In this document: piece after piece, positions 1-9,445 of the stretch
Position numbering within the stretch: the first letter of the stretch is position 1
Layout: each line of letters opens with the position of its first letter
From: Polytrichum commune
Lineage: Eukaryota; Streptophyta; Polytrichopsida; Polytrichales; Polytrichaceae
Assembly (NCBI GenBank): GCA_950295325.1
Contig: OX485804.1
Coordinates: forward strand, 6,140,001 to 6,204,000
Length of the DNA stretch: 64,000 nt
Reading direction: 5' to 3'
Made by a program: the position numbers and the translations under genes
Notes under the pieces: generated by a model
What the model saw: only the letters and a program-made list of their open reading frames with translations
The model's database searches: none
What the model was told of the DNA's origin: nothing

Positions 1-553
1 TCCTGCGCGAAGAGAGGCCAACCAAGGACGCAAGCAAAGGGCTTACAATTCGGGAAACCGGAGCCCAATTGAGGGGCTCGTGCTGCGAGGACGGCGACCC
101 GCTAGGGCCGGCTCGGCTGTTGTTGTTCCCGCCGTTGTTGTTGCTGTTGTTGTTTCCACCGTTGTTTTCGTTGCTACATCCAGCCATGGGAGCATTTAAC
201 GGGCGAAGAAGAGCACCCGAGTGTTGTTGTTGCTGCTGCGAGGAGGCGAGCGAACCCTTGTTGTTGTACGCGGAGTGGAAGAGCACGCGGCGCTGTGGAG
301 CACCACCCTGCCCTCCCTGCTGGCCACCACCCACCCCCCACGATGACGCGCCTGTCTGCGTAGCGGCGCCCATGCCAATCCGCCCTTTCTCCTCCCCCCC
401 TCCCTTTCTCCCCCCTCCCCCTCCTACAGAGTCCACCACCATCGAGTCTCCCCCCTTGGCCCCCCAACCGTTGCCCTTCGCCTTGGGATTGGAACTCTTG
501 TGCTGGATGTGAGAAGAAGACGGAAGTCGCCTCTCCACCACGGCGCCCCCCAT
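1..553 (-). CDS. Partial 5' end of an unidentified low-complexity protein gene, running off the left edge
   Basis: From the ATG at 553-551 one frame stays open to base 1 without a stop (184 complete codons). The protein starts MGGAVVERRLPSSS, then has a Gly/Lys-rich stretch, a Gly/Gln stretch, the segment APQRRVLFHSAYNNKGS, five glutamines in a row, and an Asn/Gly tract (NENNGGNNNS followed by similar units). It ends PLNWAPVSRI and then VSPLLASLVGLSSRR. A strong splice donor (GTAAGC) follows codon 169, leaving exactly 169 codons in phase 0, so the exon may end at base 47. Otherwise the frame simply continues. GC-rich composition, the CT tract upstream (791-813) and the trinucleotide runs fit a plant promoter and first exon. 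Asn/Gln-rich N termini are common in plant regulatory proteins, but I do not recognise the family and assign no function. Both other minus frames and the overlapping plus-strand frame look like shadows. Confidence 0.6.
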   Translation of the reverse strand, partial: MGGAVVERRLPSSSHIQHKSSNPKAKGNGWGAKGGDSMVVDSVGGGGGRKGGGEEKGRIGMGAATQTGASSWGVGGGQQGGQGGAPQRRVLFHSAYNNKGSLASSQQQQQHSGALLRPLNAPMAGCSNENNGGNNNSNNNGGNNNSRAGPSGSPSSQHEPLNWAPVSRIVSPLLASLVGLSSRR

Positions 554-953
554 CGCTCTCCCCCCCACCCCGCCCCCCTCCCTACCTACCCACCCACCCG
601 CCGGGCGGCGATTGTAAGTAGTATCCTAAGTCACAGCAACAACAATCGAGGAGGCAACATGAGTGATCCCAGAGATCGATTTGAGACGGGAGGAAAGGAA
701 GAGGTGTGTCTGTTCCCCCCTCGAGAGTCGCTCAGCGGCAGCAGCAGCAACGCCGCCTCTGCCCTGGCGAGCTCTTTCGCTCCTCTCTTCCTTCTCTCTC
801 TCTCTCTCTCTCTTGCGCCCTCGGGCTTTGCCTTTGCCTTTGTTGGCGACTTAAACCTAATTCGGGTCCCAGCTGGCTTGGCTGCTGCCGCTGCCGCTGC
901 CGCTGCTATGTAACCAATTAACTAATAAGCTCCCTGATGAGATCGCCCTCTTG
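554..953 (-). promoter_or_regulatory. GC-rich 5' leader and promoter region of the edge gene
   Basis: GC-rich DNA upstream (in the minus sense) of the ATG at 553. It has a polypyrimidine CT microsatellite on the plus strand (791-813) and four GCCGCT hexamers (885-908). In the minus sense there is a short upstream ORF of nine codons (660-631; starts MLPPRLLLL, then stop). GC content falls sharply beyond about 950. No TATA box could be assigned. Confidence 0.35.
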
Positions 954-1944
954 GTGGGAGATCTGGCCAGTGTCATCGACGGCTCATATTCAATTCGACG
1001 GACTCCATGAGTGGCATAATCAAATCCCATCCACTCGTTTTGGCATGTGTTGTGGCGCTTTCTATTCCCCGGTCATCTTTTACCTATTCATGGACCTTAC
1101 CTAACCTAAATGGATCCAAATTGCAGAGTCCCCTATCTATATATATATCACTCTAGACTATCCACAAACCCGATAAAGCAGGGCTGATTTTTCTCAAAGT
1201 TTTTGCCCGTCCACGTCCAAAAACCTTGAATTTAAAAGGCAAAAAAAATTGCAACCCGTTCCAAAACCGGTCATTTCTAAACCAACCCGTCCATGGAAAG
1301 GTTAAAGGAAAAAAAAATATCCCAAAACCAGTTTGAAAGTGAATACATCCGTCCCGTAAGAGGTATAAATAAGTCTCTTACAATGTTGGTAAAAAATTAG
1401 AAAAAAAAAACAAACAAAAAACAAACAAACCGAAAGATGTCGACATGTGACTGGTTGCACTTGGAAACAATAGGATCTTGACAACTTATGCCTTCAATGT
1501 TTGTCAGTTATCTATCTTTTGCTGTCGATTCTCATCTTTCCAGTCCACCCCATTCTAAATTTTGTGGTTGATGAATTAATGTATGCAGGTGAATCAAGCA
1601 CTTCAAGATTGATATTTTGATTGGATATTAGTGGTTTGATTGCATTGTGCTTATATTCACATGTCATATATGACACAATGTAACTGATGTTTGTATCATT
1701 TACTTATTTTCAAAAAAAATGTTATTTTTAGAACCCGTCCAAAGTGAATTTGACACGTCCAAAACCTGGTTCATTTCCTAAGAACCCGTTCACTAGAAAT
1801 GTTTTCTTTTTTTATGAACATGTCCCTGGACATGTGAGGGACCTTGTGAAAAATCACCACTCCCAAGTCCCACTCATGTTAGCAAGTCCCGACGTGGAGC
1901 CTTAAGAGACCATTAAAACAAGTTCAATCCTCATAAAAGTTGGA

Positions 1945-2065
1945 TCTTGATTATCTTACACTAAAACATTCGTGGGACATGTGTTGAGAGTTGGGTCTAG
2001 CTTTTTGCTCGATCCAACTCTCAACACAAAGTCCCAAGCCTTCACAACCAAAAGTGTTATCAAGT
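1945..2065. repeat. Imperfect foldback (hairpin)
   Basis: The arm GTGTTGAGAGTTGGGTC (1981-1997) pairs with GATCCAACTCTCAACAC (2011-2027) across a 13-base loop. Pairing continues outwards through GGGAC/GTCCC and weaker matches near ACACT/AGTGT. It could be a short MITE remnant or a small-RNA hairpin; nothing in the sequence separates these. Confidence 0.55.
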
Positions 2066-2899
2066 AGGCATGCATGTCATGCATGGGACCCCATGCGAAC
2101 CGCCCTAACTATTGTATCTAGTGTCACAAGTTCTACTTGTCTTGCTCGATGTGAACCGCCCTAACTCAAGAAGCGACAATTACATGCTAATTGCCATGTA
2201 AGGCATGTAGACAATTGTCATGTTGTATATCGAGTGGTTCACATGTTGTCGACAACAACTAATTCTATTGGAGCTATACAACGGTGATTGCATTGACACC
2301 CACTTGCCTTCACGGCAAGTTGCCAATATTGTGTATATGATAATTATTGAAGTTCCGCAATTATGAATAGGGACATTCGACTACTAGTTATAGATGAGCT
2401 GGCTGAGTCGCACTCTTTTAGACGTAAAAAAGTAATCGTTCTTTGGGAGCAAGCATGGTCACATATACCAAAAAAAAGAAAAAGAAAAAGAAAAAGACTC
2501 TAGTTTACTAAAACCATTTTGGGGGGGGGGTCAAATGCCTTAAAATAGTAGAGAAGTGTTGTTTAAATTGGATTTTTTTTCATTTTGCCCTCTATTGTTG
2601 TGTTATGTACTCAACTATAGAATATCAAGATGACATCTTCGATACTTATCATTAAAAGTGTTGTTCAAAAAATACAACATGGCAATACTTTTTGACCAAG
2701 GTGACGGACTCTCAAAGGAAGTTTGGGTCGGATAGGAATGGGAACCCAAATTTTGGTCGAGAGATTGTTGATTTTTTTTTCCATTCCAAAAAATTAAAAA
2801 CTGACAAGATCTTGGCTATTAGATTGAAGGAGTTGTTTTGGGCAGGGAATAGAGTGGTATGCTCGTTCTTCCTTTGGACTTTGGGCTTGGCCTTTGGAG

Positions 2900-3116
2900 G
2901 CTTCACACTATGGCCCTCCAAGTCGAGACGCCGTTGGAGTTCATGGCCAAAGGTTTTGACTTTGGGCTTGGCCGTTGGAGGCTTCACACTGTGCCTGGCT
3001 GAAGGCTTCAATTTCTATATTTTATTGGCTATTTTCAGCCCATTTATTTGGATTCTTAACAAAGTTTGGCCATTCAATCCCAGGGCCTCTCGACTTGGAT
3101 GGCCATAGTGTGAAGC
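2900..3116. repeat. Inverted-repeat unit with an internal direct repeat
   Basis: The 29-bp arm at 2900-2928 (starting GCTTCACACTATGGCC) is repeated in inverse at 3088-3116 with one mismatch. A direct repeat (GACTTTGGGCTTGGCC followed by TTGGAGGCTTCACACT) occurs near 2878-2912 and 2958-2992, about 80 bp apart. This is probably a small non-autonomous DNA transposon or part of one. No clear target-site duplication. Confidence 0.5.
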
Positions 3117-4030
3117 GACTCTAAGAAGGATGCAAGAACATTTTTAGAAGAGCATCAACTATGGGCAATCACAATGGTTAATTAGGGATCTATCTACTCA
3201 ACGAGGTAGTGAAAGAATCGATTCACAAAAGAGGGACAACACCTTCATTTAATAAAAGATCCTCACATGCAATAGAAGGTTGATTTTCTCTTAGCAATCC
3301 AACAACAATAGAGCTCCGTAGTTGACAGTATAAGGCTCTCTCCTTAAGATGATTTTGAGAATGTATTTAGTTTGCATATGAATTTATTATTTTTTGAATT
3401 ATTTATTTGTAGACATTGCATAAATTCACTTGTCTATGGGATTATTTTTGAAATTTCTCCAAGCTAATTGACCTTCTTGAAATAGAAATATTTTCTTAAA
3501 GTGTCACTTTAAGGCCTCGATACCTTAAGCGTGGGTGCCACATGCTAGTGTGGCATGCCATACTGCACTCTTTCTTTTGCTAATTGTGGGTCTTGACCCT
3601 TAAAATGGATGTGGGATCTCAATACACAACCAAATACACAATTTATATGGGCCTCGTCAAGTTCCTAAATCACATTTGATATGTTTATAGGTTTAAAACT
3701 TTGTTCTATATGTTGTCTTATGTCATGGTGAATAGACAATTGACATTAATGATCAAAATACAACATGTGTATGTGCGTCCACCGCACTCATGCTACATAT
3801 TTGAGGTCTAAATCATCACAAACGTCATGGTATTTAACCAAATTAAGAAGTGCATTTGAAAAAAAATCATTTTAGATAGGGTAACTTTCAACACAATTCC
3901 CTAAAAATGGAAATGTGGAGCTCAAAATCATGTTTTTATGCATGGAAAGGCCCAATTTGGGGGTCCCAAACGCTTAAAAGTTCAAGTTTTGAACCTTTTC
4001 ATACTTAACCATTCATGTTCCATCCACATA

Positions 4031-4615
4031 CAGTCTACCCTCTATAAATGTTAACCCTCGGGAGTGGATCAAAGTTAACATTTATAGAGGTGTTAACAGT
4101 TAACAAATATAAAATTACTTTTTTGAGCAATATACAAATCTTAACATTTATAAATATAAGCAATTGTGAAGAGTCCTTGTGAGAGAATACCATTCATAAA
4201 ATTGCAAACCCAATCAAAACTTTATTCAATATCAAGTTTACAAATCACGGGTGAAGTATGAATCAATGGTTCTTTGGTGAGATTCATCTGCATGCACAAC
4301 TTGCAAATATTTCTCAATCTGCACCAACAAACCCACATACTTGGACACATCACATGAACGTGATTCCATGTACCTTCTAATGGTACCAAAACTAGATTGC
4401 AAGTCACTATAAGATGGAATATTTTTATCATCCATATTATGGTTGTATTTCATTTGTTAACATTTATAGAGTCAAATTTACAAAGAAGGGAGTACCGTTT
4501 TGTTAACAATTAACACGTTTAACATTTATAGTGTGCAATATGTGGGGAGTAGAAGAAAGTTAACATTTAGAGAGGGTTAACACTTATAAGTGTAACATTT
4601 ATAGAGGGTGGATTG
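4031..4615. mobile_element. Pogo/Emigrant-like TIR element, copy 1 (585 bp)
   Basis: It starts CAGTCTACCCTCTATAAA and ends with the near-inverse (rc CAATCCACCCTCTATAAA), flanked on both sides by TA. TA target duplication plus a CAG...CCTCTATAAAT-type terminus is the signature of the plant pogo group (Emigrant/Lemi MITEs, Tc1/mariner superfamily). At least eight TTAACATTTATAGAG-like motifs in both orientations lie in the subterminal regions. The centre carries the 3' end of a transposase frame on the minus strand (separate entry), so this copy is a deletion derivative of a coding element. A second copy lies at 32603-33049. Confidence 0.85.
4238..4453 (-). pseudogene. C-terminal fragment of a pogo-like transposase with PIP-box
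   Basis: A 71-residue minus-strand frame inside the pogo-like element ends about 200 bp before the terminal repeat, where a transposase stop codon would be expected. Its last residues are HQRTIDSYFTRDL. Q60-x-x-I63-x-x-Y66-F67 matches the PCNA-interacting PIP-box consensus (Q-x-x-[ILM]-x-x-[FY]-[FY]). Drosophila pogo transposase is known to bind PCNA through such a C-terminal motif. The rest (SYSDLQSSFGTIRRYMESRS...LLVQIEKYLQVVHADES) is helical and unassigned. The DDE core and DNA-binding domain are missing, so this is a remnant. Identification rests on position, element type and motif, not on an alignment. Confidence 0.5.
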
Positions 4616-7600
4616 TAGAAAGCTAATTAGTATTTGGCAACTAGCTTTAAACCCGTGTGTTTGAGTGATGCATGCCCTGTCCATATTATTTTTGGTTCCA
4701 CACTAAAGAGAAGAAAAATTGTAATTCCTCTTCTCTACATAGAGTGTACTCATATCTCCGGTCCAACCAATGTCGACATCCCATACACACATCTAGTACA
4801 CAACCAAGAATAATGCCCATCAATAAAGACTAGTGATGTAGCCCAAGGCCCACCCCTCCACCTTTATAGTGGGTGTGGAGGGAATAGGCTTAGTATTGTT
4901 ATGAGATTATATGAGCAACCAACAAATAACGAAAACAAAGTTACTTGGTCCATGAGATTATATTTGTATTTAACACAACCTACCTCAAAAATAAAATGAA
5001 TAATACAATTATATATATCATCAATCATAAGATGTACATGATATGTATTTTATCATGTGTTCAAAATTTATAATCTTTTTTACAATATATGTAATTGTAA
5101 TGAGGTTGAAAATGAATGATTAAAGTGGGATCATTGTTGATTTCAAATAAGACTAACAATGAGTATCCTAGAACACCTCTATACAACATAGGGAGGCCCA
5201 TAGCGCCCAAACTTGCAATCTAAATTTCTCTTTTTGCAAGTAGGAAGAATACCTATAAGATGATATTTCCATACTAGCCCACTTCTCCTAAATTATGAAG
5301 CACGCCACTAGACAAGATGGATAGCAATTCCAATTTGTGGTCATAACCACTTTCCTCATAATTTTTGGAGCTCATATGAATATCTTATTCATTGTCAAAA
5401 TGAAGATTTTTTGTTTTCATGAAATGGTCATATAGCCCCCTCCAATTATGTTGGCTATCAATCCTAGAATGGTTATCATATTTGAGCACACAATCCAATA
5501 TTTATTGAACACATGGCCCATGCATGGGTTCTTGGCATCCACAATGTTAGCCACACCAAACCACATACCACTTCGATATAGGTGCCATTATGAGAAAAGT
5601 ATCCAAATAAGTGTTGTCTACCTTACATACCCCTGCATTGGGTAGAAAGAAAAAAAGGCCTAATAACATGCTCCACACTATTTCCCAATGAGCCCTGACC
5701 ACGAAATCAAGTCACATGTGTAACTGGTTCTTCAGTTCCTAATGTTGCTCTCATAACCTACAACATTAGCACGTGTCAAGGCACTCGTGATCCAGTGATT
5801 GAAGTAACTTGACCACATAATTGGAATGAACATGCATCCAATCACGTCGATGTTAATAATTGTCACATTGACTTCCCTTGGGCTTCGTGTGTGATGGTTG
5901 TTCTTGGGAGAGACAAACTCATGGGCCCATGTGCCCACCGCTTCCTTTGCATTTATAAGAATTCTATATATGTCAATCCACAAGTATCCATGTATTCCTT
6001 GTTGTCTCTTATCACACTATAATTGATTGTCTATGAGATTGGAAAAAAAAATACAATGTTTCACTACAATTCATCATGCAACCTTGAGGCTAGCATGTAT
6101 TGCATTGGGGCACACATGGCCACATGAAATTCCATCCACTGGGTTGTGGGCCTATGATGTCCATTGCAATTGAATCACCTTGACACCCACTATTCAGCTC
6201 AAGTTAAAACAAGGCTAAAACTAGCAAGCTACACAATATGTTCGTATCCACAAGGGGTCATAATTCGATACTTTGTTAATTGTATTTATTCAAATGGATT
6301 CACAAAAATTGAGGAATAAGAAATCTCCTGCTAATCACCAATTCATTCAACCATGTAATCCATGGGGAACACTATAAGTTTTTATGTATTTCTAACAGTA
6401 TCCAAAGTGGCGCTCAAAACTATAGTTGGATTCTAATTCCATGGCATTGCTTGGAGATAATGCCACCTCCAACCAAAGTCTCCTTACAATATGATGTTTT
6501 GGCAATCCCAACCATTTCAAATCCTTTCAAAGTATAATTTGTCAAAGGATGCTCGTTTTGTTTAAAGTTTTTACTAAGAGATTTGAGATCATTGCTTGGC
6601 AATGTTTGCCATATTAATATACAGTGATGAAGAAGATTTGCCACGTGGAAGTGAAGTTCAGCCAATACGACTCTTAAGTATGTTAGTCTTTGCAACATTT
6701 AGATCCTTGGGAAATGGAAAACGGTCATGTGCACACATATAAACTAAGAAAAAGGAAAAGAAAAAGGAAAAGAAAGAGAAAACAACTTTTTTAGGAGGAT
6801 TTTTTTCATAACTTTATATAGTGCAGTCACAAGTTTGCGCTTGAGCAATGTCACTGGGAAACACTTCGTTTTTGTCACTTCATGATATAGCTCCCTTGTG
6901 TTTCTTTTAATCCTTTCGCTAATGGGGGGGGGGTGGCACATGTGACAATAAATAAAGTTTAAGAGGGACTCTCCAACCTAGTACAAAATGGGTGATACAT
7001 GTTGTGGTCAAACTAGTGGGCTCTAACCTTGACACCCATTGTACAAAAAATGGGCAGTTAGTAGACTTCATCGCTCATTCAAGCCATGCCCATATGCCAT
7101 GTGCACTTGTCACCTATGACATGTGCATTGAGCAACATAATATACTGGCAAGGAATTGTATGTCAATCAATTTGACACACTTTGGGGAACTCTCAACGTC
7201 TTGTATGAGCATAATGGGACCAACATGAAGTGGAAAATTGAATGTCAACCCTTAAAAAACAATTGTTTTATAAATAACATGGGTTGTTGACGGGGTACGC
7301 GAGCTGTGGGTCAATTTCTTTGAGGTTAGGTTACTTGGTTACAACGAGTTAGGCAAGTGGTTCACATTCTGGTAGGAGCCTCTTGGGCACAATATGAGGC
7401 AAGGGTTCTACTCAAGGTTGTAGTTTGCATAACATTATTCAGGCTTTTACCCTCGTTCTTCTTTTAAAGGGGGGGCTAGTTGTATATCTATTGCAATCAT
7501 AATGTTTGAGGGCTAGTGCTGCGGGGTTCACAAAACCTTTCAATGGTTGGGACTAGTTATCCTTTGCCATTACTTGTCCAACACAACTAGATTTAGGCAC

Positions 7601-7696
7601 CATGAGCATGTAACCACTAGGACATGTATGTTCCCATTCACCTCCCCTCGTGCCTAGGTTTACACTTGTTGGTATGATGCTTCGCGATGTAACTCA
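4616..7696. other. Intergenic, repeat-derived; no gene seen
   Basis: AT-rich DNA without a supportable gene. It holds one copy of dispersed family R1 (5270-5620), a G10 run at 6924-6933, and otherwise unclassified sequence. Frames of 65-92 codons in this stretch show no recognisable motif or splice context. Confidence 0.45.
5270..5620 (-). repeat. Dispersed repeat family R1, copy a
   Basis: Recognised by the shared core 'cataatt(g)n-gggacttatatgacc...ttaatgagca...gagctc' read on the minus strand. Related copies are at 13795-14045 (-), 30955-31270 (+), 42880-43340 (+) and 45787-46080 (+). The copies diverge strongly. The C/G run next to CATAATT varies in length between copies. Class unknown; no coding remnant seen. 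Confidence 0.55.
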
Positions 7697-8104
7697 CATA
7701 ATATTCAGCCATGTGGATCAATTCCATGATCTTGGAATATTCCAATTATATCATGTGGGCCCCCCAGATAAGGTAAGGATAGGTATTCATTTATATTTAT
7801 ACGTTCATGTTGACACTTGAAAATTTGTGTGGGAGTTATACTCGCGACACTATTCATAAGAATCAATCTTCATCACGTTAATATTCACATAAAACATTGT
7901 TCATCTTAGTATTATTTTCTAAAAAAGTTATTCATAGCATTATTATCATCGAAAATACCAATATTATTCGTACCAACACTATTCATTATTCATACCGGTG
8001 TTAATTTCTTCCTTATATCTAAGTTTCTTCCCATGAAGTAAGATAGTGGAGGCCCAAATGGTGAATATAGAATGAACACAACCATGCAGCTAAACAATGT
8101 TATG
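7697..8104. mobile_element. TIR element family R4, copy a (408 bp)
   Basis: The ends are CATAATATTCAGCCATG and, in inverse, CATAACATTGTTTAGCTGCATGG. The interior matches copy b (23967-24400) along its length, with shared blocks around 'atcatgtgggcccc', 'aaacattgttcatc' and 'ctaagtttcttc'. Non-autonomous; no coding capacity. Superfamily not assigned. Confidence 0.6.
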
Positions 8105-9145
8105 CAAATTCATCATAATATCAACACAATTCTATAGACATTCTCAAACCAAGAAAGCAACCACAACATTACTCATATTCATAACAACATTGTATGGGTC
8201 TGACAATGTTCCATGAAATATTTTCCACATTCAGTCTGAATGTGGGGAAGTTCTTGTGAATACTGTCAGTCCCACTGAACACTGTTATGGATCTGGATAA
8301 TATTATGATAAAAAAATACCAATGTTGTATAGCTTTGTAATGAAATAAATTTCTATTTGTGTTTTCTAACAAGAAAACGGTAGAACCGTGAAGCTCTGTC
8401 CTTTGCTATGAAAGACTAAAATTGTAGCTGATTACTTTGCTCATGCCAATCCATGGCTATTCACTATACCAAACCTTTCTTGGATTTTGTGCACCTTCTT
8501 CTCAAATACAGGTCAAGGATTGAAGCTACTCATTTATCACCCAATTTAAAATAAATAAATAATCAAGAACTGCTAAAATAACTATAGTTAACTAGATTTC
8601 TTTCAATGCATTTTAGGGAGCACTTGTATGTATATATATATATATATAGATAACATCCACATTAAATACAGTGGACTAAAAATAACAAGAACAAGTACTT
8701 GTGTGAACACAAAGTGGTTAGGAAATTTGCTCTTGAAACAAAGAAGTTGATGCATAGTCTCTGTCCTACAGACAGAGCCAACCAAAAAAAATAAAAATCC
8801 GCCCATCCATCCATCAATGTATTGTAGCATCCATCCATCCATTTATATACTCAAGGAGGAGGCTTATTGTCCTTTCCGGAATTGCCGTCCTCTTATTTCT
8901 CATCCATGCACTCCATCCATCTCGTAGAAGCGACGGACGTCGCAGACGACCACGAAGAATCTCTCGAGTGCTGTCCGGCACAATTGATGAAGAGCAAGAG
9001 CACAAATATCTTGTAAACATCCCAATAGAATCTGCCTCCTCCGTTTACTCATCATCATTGTCGCCGTCGCTGGCAAGAGCTCATCACAACAACAAAGCAA
9101 GTACTTCTGACAAAAAGTAACAAAAATCTCCGACATCTTTCTGCT
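8105..9145. other. Upstream region of the BASS gene; simple repeats
   Basis: No gene seen. It contains a TA microsatellite (about 8630-8649), a CATC tetranucleotide run (about 8802-8842) and, from about 8880, more GC-rich and CpG-containing DNA leading into the promoter of the transporter gene. Confidence 0.4.
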
Positions 9146-9445
9146 CACAAATTTCTCGCCTCAAAGGTTGCCTTCGGTCCCCTCGGGTGCTTCCATTTCG
9201 TCTCCTTTCTTGCCGATTTTCCTGCCCTTTCCCTCGTCCAAATTCCTCTCAAACATCTTCTACACCCCCCAGCTTCAACCGTCGCTTCGATTTCTCGTTG
9301 CTTGTGGACATTTGCCTTTATTGGTTCGTATTCAAGCCCCAAAAGCTCAATTTCCACCTAAATTTGAGCCAGAGTGTCCCATTTCGAGCCAAAAAGCGGA
9401 CAGGACGGAAAAGGAGTGGCGGGTTTGGCGATTTTGAGCTACGCG
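9146..9445 (+). promoter_or_regulatory. Probable 5' leader of the BASS-like gene
   Basis: A pyrimidine-rich, GC-raised stretch ('cgtctcctttcttgccg', 'cctttccctcgtcc') directly upstream of the first ATG at 9446, as is typical of plant 5' untranslated leaders. The exact transcription start cannot be seen. Confidence 0.35.

Larger units (their letters stand above)
954..4030. other. Intergenic, repeat-derived; no gene seen
   Basis: AT-rich intergenic DNA with no supportable gene. It contains imperfect copies of an 'acccgtccaaa'-type sequence (about 1200-1290 and 1725-1800), a long imperfect hairpin (1945-2065), a G10 run (2521-2530) and a small inverted-repeat unit (2900-3116). The longest frame here (2692-3108) is explained by the repeat structure. 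Confidence 0.5.

Noticed and set aside
69-512. 147-codon plus-strand frame with Leu and Cys runs
   Set aside because: Antisense shadow of the Asn/Gly-coding minus exon; the Leu and Cys runs are the complement of AAC and GCA repeats.
1181-1860. Possible TIR element with GATTTTTCTCA/TGAAAAATC borders
   Set aside because: Border match is short and the interior shows only a loose direct repeat; no convincing target duplication.
2692-3108. 138-codon plus-strand frame
   Set aside because: Explained by the direct and inverted repeats at 2878-3116; no motif, no splice context.
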